From Bifidobacteriaceae bacterium (GTDB lineage: Bacteria; Actinomycetota; Actinomycetes; Actinomycetales; WQXJ01): 35,417 nt of DNA. The first letter of the stretch is position 1. Each line of letters begins with the position of its first letter. The DNA lies in the NCBI GenBank assembly GCA_031270825.1, contig JAISXH010000035.1:1-35417 (forward strand), given 5' to 3'. This document shows, piece after piece, positions 1 through 6,297 of the stretch. The notes under the pieces are model-generated. The model worked only from the letters and a program-made list of their open reading frames with translations. It was not told the origin of the DNA and made no database searches. The translations under genes were made by a program, and so were the position numbers.

Positions 1-30
1 TGGTGGACCATACGAGACAAAGTTCCAACC

Positions 31-645
31 TTGTCCCCCGCGCTGAATGACCTGGTCAGAGCGCGTAAGCAGTATGCGGCGGGGCACTTGGCCCGACCCG
101 AGGAATCTCAATCTGTGGGACAAAGACAGAATCGGCGGCTCTCGGAGGCGCAGATCGAGGAGCTAGTCGCGTCATACCGCGACGGCCTGACGGTGTACCA
201 ATTGGCCGAGGCCTTCGGCATCGCCCGGCAAACGGTCGGGATCATTGTGAGGCGCAACGCCGTGAACACTTCCCGCCGAGTGCTGGACGAATCGCAACGC
301 CCGCGGATCGAAATGCTGCGGGCCGAGGGCCTGAGCTACGAGCGGATCGGCGAACGGCTCGGAGTGCAGGGCGGAACCGTGTGGCGGTTCATGCGCAAAG
401 GCAGGCGCGTCTGGCCGGGCGGAGCGGGTCGCGGCCCCAGCCTTCCTCCAAGGCATTCAGCCCGCACCGATTGCGGTCCTGCAGACTCCAGCCCGTCCAG
501 CAGGGCGCGGACGTGGCTCCCCAGCAATTCCTCCACAGTCCCTGGAGGAATTAGCTGCGGCTTGCCCGGACCAGGGTGTCGGGCGGCAGCGCGGCAAAGC
601 ACTGAAGACTTAGGATTGAGCCGTGGCGAGCACGACAACAGGTGA
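31..645 (+). CDS. Helix-turn-helix protein resembling the C-terminal tail of an actinobacterial serine recombinase; probably degenerate
   Basis: Residues about 36-125 contain two helix-turn-helix segments in a row (LTVYQLAEAFGIARQTV and LSYERIGERLGVQGGTV). This arrangement is known from the DNA-binding tails of actinobacterial resolvase/recombinase proteins. No recombinase catalytic domain is visible. The frame is open to the left edge, so the TTG at 31, which has no Shine-Dalgarno sequence, may be internal and the gene may begin outside the window. After about residue 130 the translation becomes Pro/Ser/Arg-rich, unlike a folded protein, and runs through a strong hairpin (523-556) into the next gene. 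The true 3' end was therefore probably lost and the frame is reading non-coding DNA. It is likely a DNA-binding remnant of a mobile element. The fold is fairly clear, but whether the protein is functional is doubtful. Confidence 0.5.
   Translation: MSPALNDLVRARKQYAAGHLARPEESQSVGQRQNRRLSEAQIEELVASYRDGLTVYQLAEAFGIARQTVGIIVRRNAVNTSRRVLDESQRPRIEMLRAEGLSYERIGERLGVQGGTVWRFMRKGRRVWPGGAGRGPSLPPRHSARTDCGPADSSPSSRARTWLPSNSSTVPGGISCGLPGPGCRAAARQSTEDLGLSRGEHDNR
523..556. terminator. Strong stem-loop, possible terminator or binding site
   Basis: AATTCCTCCA (526-535) and TGGAGGAATT (543-552) are perfectly complementary arms around a 7-nt loop. AGC/GCT outside them extends the stem across one bulged base. 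There is no T-run on either side, so an intrinsic terminator is only one possibility. The hairpin lies inside the suspect 3' part of the preceding frame and just before the DUF4417 gene. Confidence 0.45.
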
Positions 646-1261
646 GGCGTTCGAGTGGTACTTCTCGAAGGCGTACCCGAGGGGCGGGCGCTTTGACATG
701 CCCGTCATCCGCAAACAGCCTGTGTCCTTGGATGACCTCAAGCTCATCCGGTTCAGTTCGATAGTTCGTGGCGAGGCCAAAGACCTGGACGCCACTGTGC
801 ACTTTTTCGAGCCGGACGAGCGGTTCGACGAGGTCTGGAAGGATCCCCACGCCTACCTGACGGAGTTGGGCCAGTACCGGCAGGTGATGTCGCCTGATTT
901 CAGCCTATACGCCAACATGCCGATCGCCGAACAGTTCCTCAACACCTTCCGGTCTCGCTGGTGCGGCTGGTATTGGCAGGAGCACGGGATGACCGTGATC
1001 CCCACGATCTCATGGTCCACGGTGCGCAGCTTCGAGTTCTGCTTCGACGCGATCCCGAAGGGATCTGTGGTGGCTGTGTCCACGGTGGGAGTGCGCGATG
1101 TGGAGGAAGCGTTCATGGCCGGGTTCACCCACATGTGCCGGAGACTGTCGCCTGATCGGGTCGTCTGTTACGGCGAGCCGTTTGACGCGATGGAACCTCT
1201 GGCGGACCTGGTGGTGGTGCCATATGCGCGTAACGCCCGCATCGCCGTCCGCGAGGACTAG
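623..1261 (+). CDS. DUF4417 family protein
   Basis: The 212-residue product shows the features I recall for DUF4417, a family common in phages and mobile elements: a FEPDERFDEVW segment following VHF, then MSPDFSLYANMP, a conserved W-rich FRSRWCGWYWQ stretch, VIPTISWS and FCFDAIPKGSVVAVST. Its biochemical role is unknown to me. Length is typical for the family and the protein looks intact. The GTG start at 623 overlaps the end of the upstream helix-turn-helix frame, and the stop at 1261 is two bases before the brnT start, so it probably shares a transcript with the toxin-antitoxin pair. Family assignment is good; function is not inferred. Confidence 0.75.
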   Translation: MASTTTGEAFEWYFSKAYPRGGRFDMPVIRKQPVSLDDLKLIRFSSIVRGEAKDLDATVHFFEPDERFDEVWKDPHAYLTELGQYRQVMSPDFSLYANMPIAEQFLNTFRSRWCGWYWQEHGMTVIPTISWSTVRSFEFCFDAIPKGSVVAVSTVGVRDVEEAFMAGFTHMCRRLSPDRVVCYGEPFDAMEPLADLVVVPYARNARIAVRED

Positions 1262-1263
1262 CC

Positions 1264-1593
1264 GTGGGCGGGCGCGGAGGCGAAACAACCAGCAGCGGCG
1301 GCCAGCCGGAAGCTGCTCCACTCGAGTTCGAATGGGACCCGGCCAAGAGCGCTGCCAACAAAGTCAAACACGGCGTTGACTTCGAGGAGGCCAAGGTCAT
1401 CTGGCAGGACCCCAAGCGTGCTGTCATCAAGTCCAAACACGAGGGAGAACCTCGACAACTGGTGATCGCACCACTGAACGGTAGGATGCGTACAGCGATC
1501 ATTACAATGCGGGGCAACGTGATCAGGATCATCTCGGTGAGGCGCTCATGGAATAGGGGGGAGGCATACTATGCAAGACGAGGCCTGGACTGA
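1264..1593 (+). CDS. brnT: BrnT-family ribonuclease toxin
   Basis: The core from about residue 21 has the BrnT signature: FEWDPAKSAANKVKHGVDFEEA near the N-terminus, the middle strand segment RQLVIAPLNGRMRTAIITM, and the C-terminal RIISVRRSWNRGEAYYARRG. BrnT toxins are small RelE-like RNases that arrest translation and are neutralised by BrnA. The GTG at 1264 adds about 20 Gly/Ser-rich residues before the conserved core. That is longer than usual, so the extension may be a leader or a mis-called start, but no other convincing start is visible. The gene overlaps brnA by 23 nt, the usual toxin-first order for this system. Confidence 0.8.
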   Translation: MGGRGGETTSSGGQPEAAPLEFEWDPAKSAANKVKHGVDFEEAKVIWQDPKRAVIKSKHEGEPRQLVIAPLNGRMRTAIITMRGNVIRIISVRRSWNRGEAYYARRGLD

Positions 1594-1819
1594 CAGTGAG
1601 GAACTCGACAGACTCTTCGATGAGGGTGAGGTGGACATCCTCCAGTACTTCGACACTGACAACGTCCAGTATCCGGGTCTCGAGGAGCGCACGGTAGCGG
1701 TTGACTTGCCGGTGCGTGTGTTCGATGCCCTGGAGCGCGAGTCCGGCAAGACTGGCACTCCTATCCAGGATCTGATTGAGGTCTGGATCGAAGAGCGAGT
1801 GGCGCTGTTGCCGGCGTGA
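1571..1819 (+). CDS. brnA: BrnA-like ribbon-helix-helix antitoxin
   Basis: This 82-residue acidic protein ends in a short strand plus two helices (RTVAVDLPVRVFDALERESG, then TPIQDLIEVWIEERVAL), the layout of a ribbon-helix-helix DNA-binding domain. The acidic N-terminal half would contact the toxin. BrnA antitoxins bind BrnT and, as the complex, repress their own operon. It starts at ATG 1571 inside the brnT 3' end, with GGGGGAGG a few bases upstream as ribosome-binding site, implying coupled translation. I infer identity from size, fold pattern and position after brnT; sequence similarity to characterised BrnA is weak by eye. Confidence 0.7.
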   Translation: MQDEAWTDSEELDRLFDEGEVDILQYFDTDNVQYPGLEERTVAVDLPVRVFDALERESGKTGTPIQDLIEVWIEERVALLPA

Positions 1820-1829
1820 CGTACTGAAG

Positions 1830-2258
1830 TTGGAGTCCCACGGTCAGCTTGAGGACATAATCTCCGAGCTTGCCAGGTGGAAGGTGCTGTTTCAGAGGCT
1901 TACATCCATGTCGGATGCCGAATTCGCTCTGATCGCGCGTCTCGCGGAGGCGGCCAAGAGCTTCGCCGTGAGCAAGACTGCTGAAACCGTCGACACCGAT
2001 TCGCCACTTCCGACGAGCGACGACACCACCGTCCCGGACTGGCGACGGGTCGATCCTGAGTTGACCTGCATCATCGCGGCCGACTATCGAGATGGTCTCA
2101 CTCAGGCTGGGATCGCCGTCAAGCGCGGCGTCCACGTCCAGACCGTCAAACGGCACCTCGCCAAGGGCGGCCAGACGATCCGAAGCCGCAAAGCCGAATT
2201 GGCTCCAAGCCAACTCACCGAAGCCAGTGGACGCCGGGCACCGCTTGGGAGACGCTGA
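1830..2258 (+). CDS. Helix-turn-helix protein, recombinase-tail-like, truncated at the C-terminus
   Basis: The protein has an N-terminal helical segment (LEDIISELARWKVLFQRL) and a C-terminal helix-turn-helix (YRDGLTQAGIAVKRGVHVQTVKRHLAK), related in layout to the first gene in the window. Normally a second helix-turn-helix would follow; here the frame ends in SQLTEASGRRAPLGRR, at the edge of the transposase remnant, so the tail looks cut off. The frame is open further up, to a TTG at 1776 inside brnA. I chose the TTG at 1830, just after the brnA stop, but no Shine-Dalgarno sequence decides it. It may be the third gene of the brnTA transcript or a mobile-element remnant. Confidence 0.5.
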   Translation: MESHGQLEDIISELARWKVLFQRLTSMSDAEFALIARLAEAAKSFAVSKTAETVDTDSPLPTSDDTTVPDWRRVDPELTCIIAADYRDGLTQAGIAVKRGVHVQTVKRHLAKGGQTIRSRKAELAPSQLTEASGRRAPLGRR

Positions 2259-2461
2259 AGCGCCTTATGGCGTCTTGGATCCGGTGGATTGGGAGGCCGG
2301 TGCGCTTTTCGATCATCCGGGCGGTCAGGAGGGCCAGGAAACAGGTCGCGAAGTCCGCTTCTATGTGTTCTGTGAGGTGTCCACACGTAGACGGGGCGGC
2401 CGTCCTGGCGGGGGTGAGGCCTCCGCCAACTGTGAGGTGTCCACACGTAGACGGGGCGGCC
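2215..2461 (-). pseudogene. C-terminal remnant of a DDE transposase (IS4/IS1634-like)
   Basis: On the minus strand the stretch RPVYVWTP, then EHIEADFATCFLAL, LTARMIEKRTG and IHRIQDAIRRF matches the C-terminal end of IS4/IS1634-type transposases, where RPVYVW is followed by a helix of the form IxAHFxxCFLAL. RPVYVWTP and EHIEAD lie in different frames, and the RPVYVWTP segment occurs twice because of a 60-bp tandem duplication. Only about the last 60 residues remain; no catalytic DDE residues or terminal inverted repeats are visible. It is clearly inactive. Confidence 0.6.
2370..2461. repeat. 60-bp-period tandem duplication (two 32-bp identical cores)
   Basis: A 32-bp sequence at 2370-2401 recurs identically at 2430-2461. 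The core contains GAGGTGTCCACACGTAGAC. The 28 bp between copies are unique. It resembles a two-repeat CRISPR by spacing, but the repeat encodes the transposase motif RPVYVW on the minus strand, so a local duplication inside the remnant explains it better. Confidence 0.85.
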
Positions 2462-2593
2462 CCTAGAAGTCGGGCGAGACCGCCGATCCGCCGGCGGGGC
2501 CAGAAGGAACTGCTAAGGAGGTGGAACGGTTGGGTGGGGCAACAGCAATCAGCGACGTAGGGCGACATTCTCCGGAACTGCTCCACAAATGCC

Positions 2594-2625
2594 GAAAGCC
2601 CCCGACTCGCGATGAGTTGAAGGCT
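2594..2625 (-). terminator. Rho-independent terminator of the tRNA-Ala gene
   Basis: Read on the minus strand, a 12-position stem (starting AGCC and ending GGCT, with two G-U pairs and one A-C mismatch) encloses a 5-nt loop ATCGC and is followed by TTTC. It begins about 10 nt downstream of the tRNA 3' end, the expected place. Confidence 0.65.
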
Positions 2626-2634
2626 CTCAGTGGG

Positions 2635-2707
2635 TGGAGCTGAGGAGACTCGAACTCCCAACCCCCTCGATGCGACCGAGGTGCGCTACCAATTGCGCTA
2701 CAGCCCC
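2635..2707 (-). tRNA. tRNA-Ala, anticodon CGC
   Basis: The minus strand folds into a full cloverleaf of 73 nt. The acceptor stem GGGGCTG pairs with CAGCTCC (one G-U). The D-arm has GCGC/GCGC stems. The anticodon stem CCTCG/CGAGG carries the loop GTCGCAT, giving anticodon CGC. The T-arm is GGGAG-TTCGAGT-CTCCT. The discriminator base is A, as expected for alanine. The 3' CCA is not encoded. The tRNA next to sepX is part of the conserved actinobacterial neighbourhood, and the mobile-element debris lies immediately downstream of it. Confidence 0.95.
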
Positions 2708-2741
2708 TGATATGGAAGCGCCCAGACAGGCGCGGGCATTG

Positions 2742-2750
2742 AGTCTATCA
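2742..2750 (-). promoter_or_regulatory. Possible extended -10 promoter of tRNA-Ala
   Basis: TGATAGACT on the minus strand fits an extended -10 (TGn then TAnnnT) and lies about 35 nt upstream of the mature tRNA 5' end. No convincing -35 box is seen. Confidence 0.35.
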
Positions 2751-2796
2751 TCGGGGGATCGGCGCTCGCTTACCCCCGGGGTTCGACCCGAAACCA

Positions 2797-2808
2797 GGGC
2801 TGAAGCCC
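2797..2808 (-). terminator. Weak terminator candidate after sepX
   Basis: The inverted repeat GGGCTTCAGCCC on the minus strand is followed by TGGTTTCGG, about 45 nt after the sepX stop. The stem is short and the T-run interrupted. Confidence 0.3.
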
Positions 2809-2851
2809 CGCCGCCCGCACCCCTGTCCGCCTAAGAACAGGCAACCAGGTC

Positions 2852-4561
2852 CTAGCGGCCAGCAGCGCGGCGCCGGGCGGCGATCGCCCGGTCCAAGTCC
2901 AGCGCCGCGTCCGCGAAGACGACCCGGTCGGGGACTTTGATTTCGCCGGTGGCGGAGGTTTCGACTCCTTCGGCCCGAGATTCGGCCGCCGCCCGCTGGG
3001 TCGCCCGAGCGGCCGCCTCGCGAGCCTGCGCGTAGTCCAGCGCCGTCAGCGCCTTCGGCTCCCACTTCGGGGCCCCCGGCATCATGGTGTAAGTCGGCGC
3101 CGGGATGTCGGCTGGCGCCGCGATCCGGGTGGGTTTTGGACTGCGGGCCGGAGCTTTGCGGGTGTCGTGCGGGACGGCCTTCGGGCGCGCCGGGGTGAGC
3201 CGTCGGGGCTTGGCGGCCGCCGCAGGGGCTTCCTGAGCTGAGTCTTCCAACTCGACCGGCCTGATTCGCACCGATTCCGGCAGGTGGTAGACGGCCCGGC
3301 CGTTTCGGACCCGCCCGGAGATGCCCGGTCGCCGCGCGCGCGCCGCTTCGTCCGCGGCGGCCAAGGTTGGCGCAGAATCGGTGGACGATGCCGTGCTCTC
3401 ACCTTTGGCCCCAAGTCGCTCGGATCCGGTGGCGCCGGTTCCCGCCCGCCCGCCGGCGTCCCGATCCCAATCCGATTCGCGGGATGGCGTGTCCCCGAAG
3501 CGCTCGCTGCCAGCGTCGTCAGCGCTGGTCCGCCGGCTGTCGGCCGGCCGCAGGCCGCTGGGCACGCTGACAGCCGTCGCTGCCGGCCGGGAGCTGGGGC
3601 CGCTCCCGTCTGCGGTCTGGTCTTTGCGCTGGGCGCCGGCTCGGCGCGCAGCGCGCCCCAAGGGAACATCGCCCGGCGCGTGGCCTGCTGGCGCAGCCTC
3701 GGAGCCGCGCCCGTCTCCTCGTTCTTGACCGAAGGCCTCCTTCGACCTGCGGGCTGCGCCGGCGACCCCCTTGGCGCGACCCGTCGGCGCCTGGACGGCA
3801 TCGTCGGCATTCAAGCGCCCTGCGGAAACCCGAGCAGGCGCCGGGACAGCCACAACGGCATCGTCGGCGTTCAGGGCTGCTTGGCGATAGCGTTCGGCCC
3901 GGCGCTCCACGACCACGGCTCGCCGGCCGGCCACCAACACCGCGGCGGTCAAGGCCGCGCAGACGGCTGCGGCCCACCAGGTCAAACCGGAAGTCAGCTT
4001 GAGCACCACGGCCAGGATGGTGAGCAGGGCGAATGACCCGGCCAAGCAGACGCGCATGGCGGCGGCGCGGATAGCGGCGGGTTGGGCATCCTGGGTGAGC
4101 CCGCGCGGGGATTCGGATCGACCGCCGGAAGCCGCAGCCGGAGGATCAGGCAAAGCGGGCGGTCGAGCGTCGCGGGCTGGGCGGCCCTGCGACCGGGGCG
4201 CCTGCAGGGCGGTCAGAGCCTTCTGGGGCAAGCGTGACGACTGGCGTCCCGCGCGGCCGCCGGCCGGTTCGTCGCTATGGGCGGGCGGGATCGGCCGGAC
4301 CGGCTTGGCCGGACGGCTGGTGGCTGGCCTCTGCATTGGTGCGGTCCTTTTCGATCGGGTTGCGGACAACAGGGGGAGCGAGGACTGTCCCTCCCTGGTC
4401 GGCTTGGCGGGCTCGATCACGCGGGCGTCCTCCGAGAACCTGTCTTCCACCGGTATCTCCCAATCGCGTGCGCGTCCGCGAGACACATAGGGAAGCAGGT
4501 ACCCGATGCACAGCGCGGCGGCCGGAACGATCGCCAGCCCCGCAGGAACCGAACTCACCAT
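2852..4561 (-). CDS. sepX: SepX/GlpR-type divisome membrane protein
   Basis: The 569-residue product begins with one membrane segment (about residues 5-27, IVPAAALCIGYLLPYV), has two closely spaced membrane helices near residues 172-212, and otherwise is Ala/Arg/Pro-rich and probably disordered. The C-terminal part carries a short ordered motif around PTYTMMPGAPKWEP. SepX (Streptomyces) and GlpR (Corynebacterium) are actinobacterial membrane proteins that act with the FtsZ divisome, and their genes sit beside rimJ and tRNA-Ala as here. Identification rests on topology plus this neighbourhood rather than strong sequence similarity. The protein is long for the family because of the linkers; one linker contains the segment LNADDAV twice, from a 60-bp DNA repeat at about 3795-3874. 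A TAGTTT hexamer 7 nt upstream of the ATG suggests leaderless transcription. Confidence 0.7.
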   Translation of the reverse strand: MVSSVPAGLAIVPAAALCIGYLLPYVSRGRARDWEIPVEDRFSEDARVIEPAKPTREGQSSLPLLSATRSKRTAPMQRPATSRPAKPVRPIPPAHSDEPAGGRAGRQSSRLPQKALTALQAPRSQGRPARDARPPALPDPPAAASGGRSESPRGLTQDAQPAAIRAAAMRVCLAGSFALLTILAVVLKLTSGLTWWAAAVCAALTAAVLVAGRRAVVVERRAERYRQAALNADDAVVAVPAPARVSAGRLNADDAVQAPTGRAKGVAGAARRSKEAFGQERGDGRGSEAAPAGHAPGDVPLGRAARRAGAQRKDQTADGSGPSSRPAATAVSVPSGLRPADSRRTSADDAGSERFGDTPSRESDWDRDAGGRAGTGATGSERLGAKGESTASSTDSAPTLAAADEAARARRPGISGRVRNGRAVYHLPESVRIRPVELEDSAQEAPAAAAKPRRLTPARPKAVPHDTRKAPARSPKPTRIAAPADIPAPTYTMMPGAPKWEPKALTALDYAQAREAAARATQRAAAESRAEGVETSATGEIKVPDRVVFADAALDLDRAIAARRRAAGR

Positions 4562-4568
4562 TTCCCCA

Positions 4569-4574
4569 AAACTA
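4569..4574 (-). promoter_or_regulatory. -10 element of sepX (leaderless)
   Basis: TAGTTT on the minus strand ends 7 nt before the sepX ATG, which would place the transcription start at or next to the start codon. No clear -35 box. Confidence 0.45.
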
Positions 4575-4623
4575 ACTGCCTGAAGGCTTGGTCTGAGGCA
4601 GGCGCGGCGGAGTGTCGGCGGCG

Positions 4624-4645
4624 CAAATCACAAGCTTGTGATTTG
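4624..4645. promoter_or_regulatory. 22-bp perfect palindrome upstream of sepX
   Basis: CAAATCACAAG followed directly by its exact complement CTTGTGATTTG. It lies between the rimJ stop and the sepX -10, centred about 73 bp upstream of the predicted sepX start. The AT-rich symmetrical form suggests a dimeric regulator site more than a terminator. It is not a CRP site: the half-sites are in the opposite order. Confidence 0.6.
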
Positions 4646-4699
4646 ACGGGCCAAAGGGGCTAGAGTGGCCAAAGTGGGAGCAATTGCCCCATCAACCGA

Positions 4700-5320
4700 T
4701 CAGCCGGGATTGGCGGCCCGCCACCTCGCCAGGAGTCCTTCAGGCACCTCTTCCCTGGTCAGCGCGAAGACCCGATGATCCCGCCATTGGCCGTCGACAT
4801 GGAGGTAACGCGGGCGCAACCCCTCTTCGCGGAAGCCCAGTTTCTCCGCCACCCGCAAGGACGGTCCGTTCTCCGGCCGAATCGTGATCTCCAACCGGTG
4901 CAGCCCCACTGCCGTGACGGCGTGGTCGAAGGCCAGCGCCACGGCGGTCGGGGTGATACCCCGCCCCGCCACCTCGCGCCCAATCCAATAGCCGATGCTG
5001 CCGCTCTGCGCCGCGCCGCGGGCGATCCCGTTGATGTTGATTTGGCCGACCAGTTCGCCCTGGTATTCGATCACCCAGGGCAGCGTCACGCCCTCGCGCG
5101 CTTGGCGCAGCACCTGGCGCACGTAGGCGCCGAAACTCGGCGCCACCAGCTCGCCTCCCTCCGGCGATGTCGCGTCCCAAGGCGCCAACCAGTCCCGGTT
5201 CGATTCCCGCAGGGCAAGCCAACGCTGCTGGTCAGAGCGCCGAATTGGCCGTAACCGGACCGGACCTTCGGTCAGCGTGGCGGGCCAGGCGACGCCCGGG
5301 TCGAAGTGGTCGCGGCTCAT
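4700..5320 (-). CDS. rimJ: RimJ/RimL-type GNAT N-acetyltransferase
   Basis: The 206-residue product has a GNAT fold: the substrate segment GPVRLRPIRRSD near the N-terminus, GELVGQININGI in the middle strands, GYWIGREVAGRGITPTAV as the acetyl-CoA loop and helix, and RPENGPSLRVAEKLGF near the C-terminus. This pattern is typical of RimJ-like ribosomal-protein alanine acetyltransferases. It starts 20 nt after galU on the same strand, so the two are probably co-transcribed. The galU-rimJ-sepX order is conserved in actinobacteria, but normally with moeA/glp between galU and rimJ. The substrate is not shown by the sequence. Confidence 0.85.
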   Translation of the reverse strand: MSRDHFDPGVAWPATLTEGPVRLRPIRRSDQQRWLALRESNRDWLAPWDATSPEGGELVAPSFGAYVRQVLRQAREGVTLPWVIEYQGELVGQININGIARGAAQSGSIGYWIGREVAGRGITPTAVALAFDHAVTAVGLHRLEITIRPENGPSLRVAEKLGFREEGLRPRYLHVDGQWRDHRVFALTREEVPEGLLARWRAANPG

Positions 5321-5340
5321 CGCGGATCGGTCGCCGATCT

Positions 5341-6252
5341 TTACAGCGCCCCGGTGAACTCGGCCAGCCAGGTCGCGAACTCGGTTCCGATCTCGGGGTG
5401 GTCAACCGCCAGGCGCACCACGGCCTTGAGGTAGTCCAGGCGGTCGCCGGTGTCGTAGCGGCGGCCGTCGAAGAGCACGCCGTGGAGGCCGCCGCCCAAT
5501 TCTGGAGGCATCTCGGCCAGGCGCGCCAGCGCGTCGGTCAACTGGATTTCGCCGCCGCGTCCAGGCGGGGTTTCGTCCAGGATGTCGAACACGGCCGGGT
5601 CAAGCACATAGCGCCCGATGATCGCGAAATCGGAGGGCGCGTCTTCGGGCGAGGGCTTTTCGACCAAATTGGACAGCCGGAAGACGGAACTGGGGCTGGG
5701 TCCGGGCAGGACGGCATCGTCCACCAAATCGGCCGCGGCCGAACCGTAGAGCGAAATCTGTTCCCGGGGCACCCGCATCAGCGCGACGACTGATCCACCC
5801 ATGGTTTCACGCACCGAAATCATGCTGGCCAGGACGGGGGTACGGGCGTCGATCAGGTCGTCGCCCAGCAGGACGGCGAACGGCTCGGCGCCGACGTGTT
5901 CGCGGGCGCACAGGACGGCGTGTCCCAGGCCCCGGGGCGCCGCCTGGCGCACGGCGTGAATAGTGGCCAGCTGGGCGGATTCGCGAATGGCGCGCAGGCG
6001 GTCGAGGTCGCCCTTCTCCGCCAACACCGCCTCCAAATCCCAGGCGCGGTCGAAGTGGTCGAGGATCGCGCCTTTGGTCTTGCCAGTGATCAACAGCACA
6101 TTGCTGAGGCCTGCCGCGGCGGCTTCGCGGACCACATATTCAATCGCCGGGATGTCCACCACCGGCAGCAACTCTTTAGGGACGGCCTTGGTGGCGGGCA
6201 GGAACCGCGTGCCGAGTCCGGCGGCGGGAATCACCGCCTTGGTGATACTCAT
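5341..6252 (-). CDS. galU: UTP-glucose-1-phosphate uridylyltransferase
   Basis: The 303-residue enzyme makes UDP-glucose from UTP and glucose-1-phosphate for cell-wall and polysaccharide synthesis. The nucleotide-binding loop AAGLGTRFLPATK (about residues 10-22) and KELLPVVD are textbook GalU. Further in are LLGDDLID, LVEKP, AIIGRYVL and GEIQLTDAL, all expected. I start it at ATG 6252 because the conserved sequence begins at once (MSITKAVIPAAG) and TAGAAT lies 8 nt upstream; the longer frame to 6312 would cross the divergent promoter. It is divergent from the folate gene, as in mycobacteria. Confidence 0.95.
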   Translation of the reverse strand: MSITKAVIPAAGLGTRFLPATKAVPKELLPVVDIPAIEYVVREAAAAGLSNVLLITGKTKGAILDHFDRAWDLEAVLAEKGDLDRLRAIRESAQLATIHAVRQAAPRGLGHAVLCAREHVGAEPFAVLLGDDLIDARTPVLASMISVRETMGGSVVALMRVPREQISLYGSAAADLVDDAVLPGPSPSSVFRLSNLVEKPSPEDAPSDFAIIGRYVLDPAVFDILDETPPGRGGEIQLTDALARLAEMPPELGGGLHGVLFDGRRYDTGDRLDYLKAVVRLAVDHPEIGTEFATWLAEFTGAL

Positions 6253-6260
6253 GGACTTCG

Positions 6261-6266
6261 ATTCTA
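6261..6266 (-). promoter_or_regulatory. -10 element of galU (leaderless)
   Basis: TAGAAT on the minus strand, 8 nt before the galU ATG. It supports the start at 6252 rather than 6312. Confidence 0.5.
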
Positions 6267-6285
6267 GTGGGCACGGGTGGCTGAC

Positions 6286-6291
6286 TAGGGT
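6286..6291 (+). promoter_or_regulatory. -10 element of the cyclo-ligase gene (leaderless)
   Basis: TAGGGT on the plus strand, 6 nt before the GTG at 6298. Together with the galU box it packs two divergent promoters into the 45-bp gap. Confidence 0.45.
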
Positions 6292-6297
6292 GAACGT

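Noticed and set aside
336-638. 100-codon minus-strand frame with GTVEELLGSHVRALLDGL
   Set aside because: The short helical stretch is suggestive, but no family, start signal or intact ends could be recognised.
2370-2461. Two-repeat CRISPR
   Set aside because: Only two copies, no cas genes, and the repeat encodes a transposase motif.
2530-2643. 37-codon plus-strand frame with AAGGAGG upstream
   Set aside because: It runs antisense through the tRNA terminator into the tRNA 3' end and has no recognisable features.
4635-4666. Plus-strand promoter (TTGTGA or TTGACG with TAGAGT) after the palindrome
   Set aside because: Spacings of 12 or 19 nt are poor and only a 30-odd-codon frame antisense to rimJ follows.
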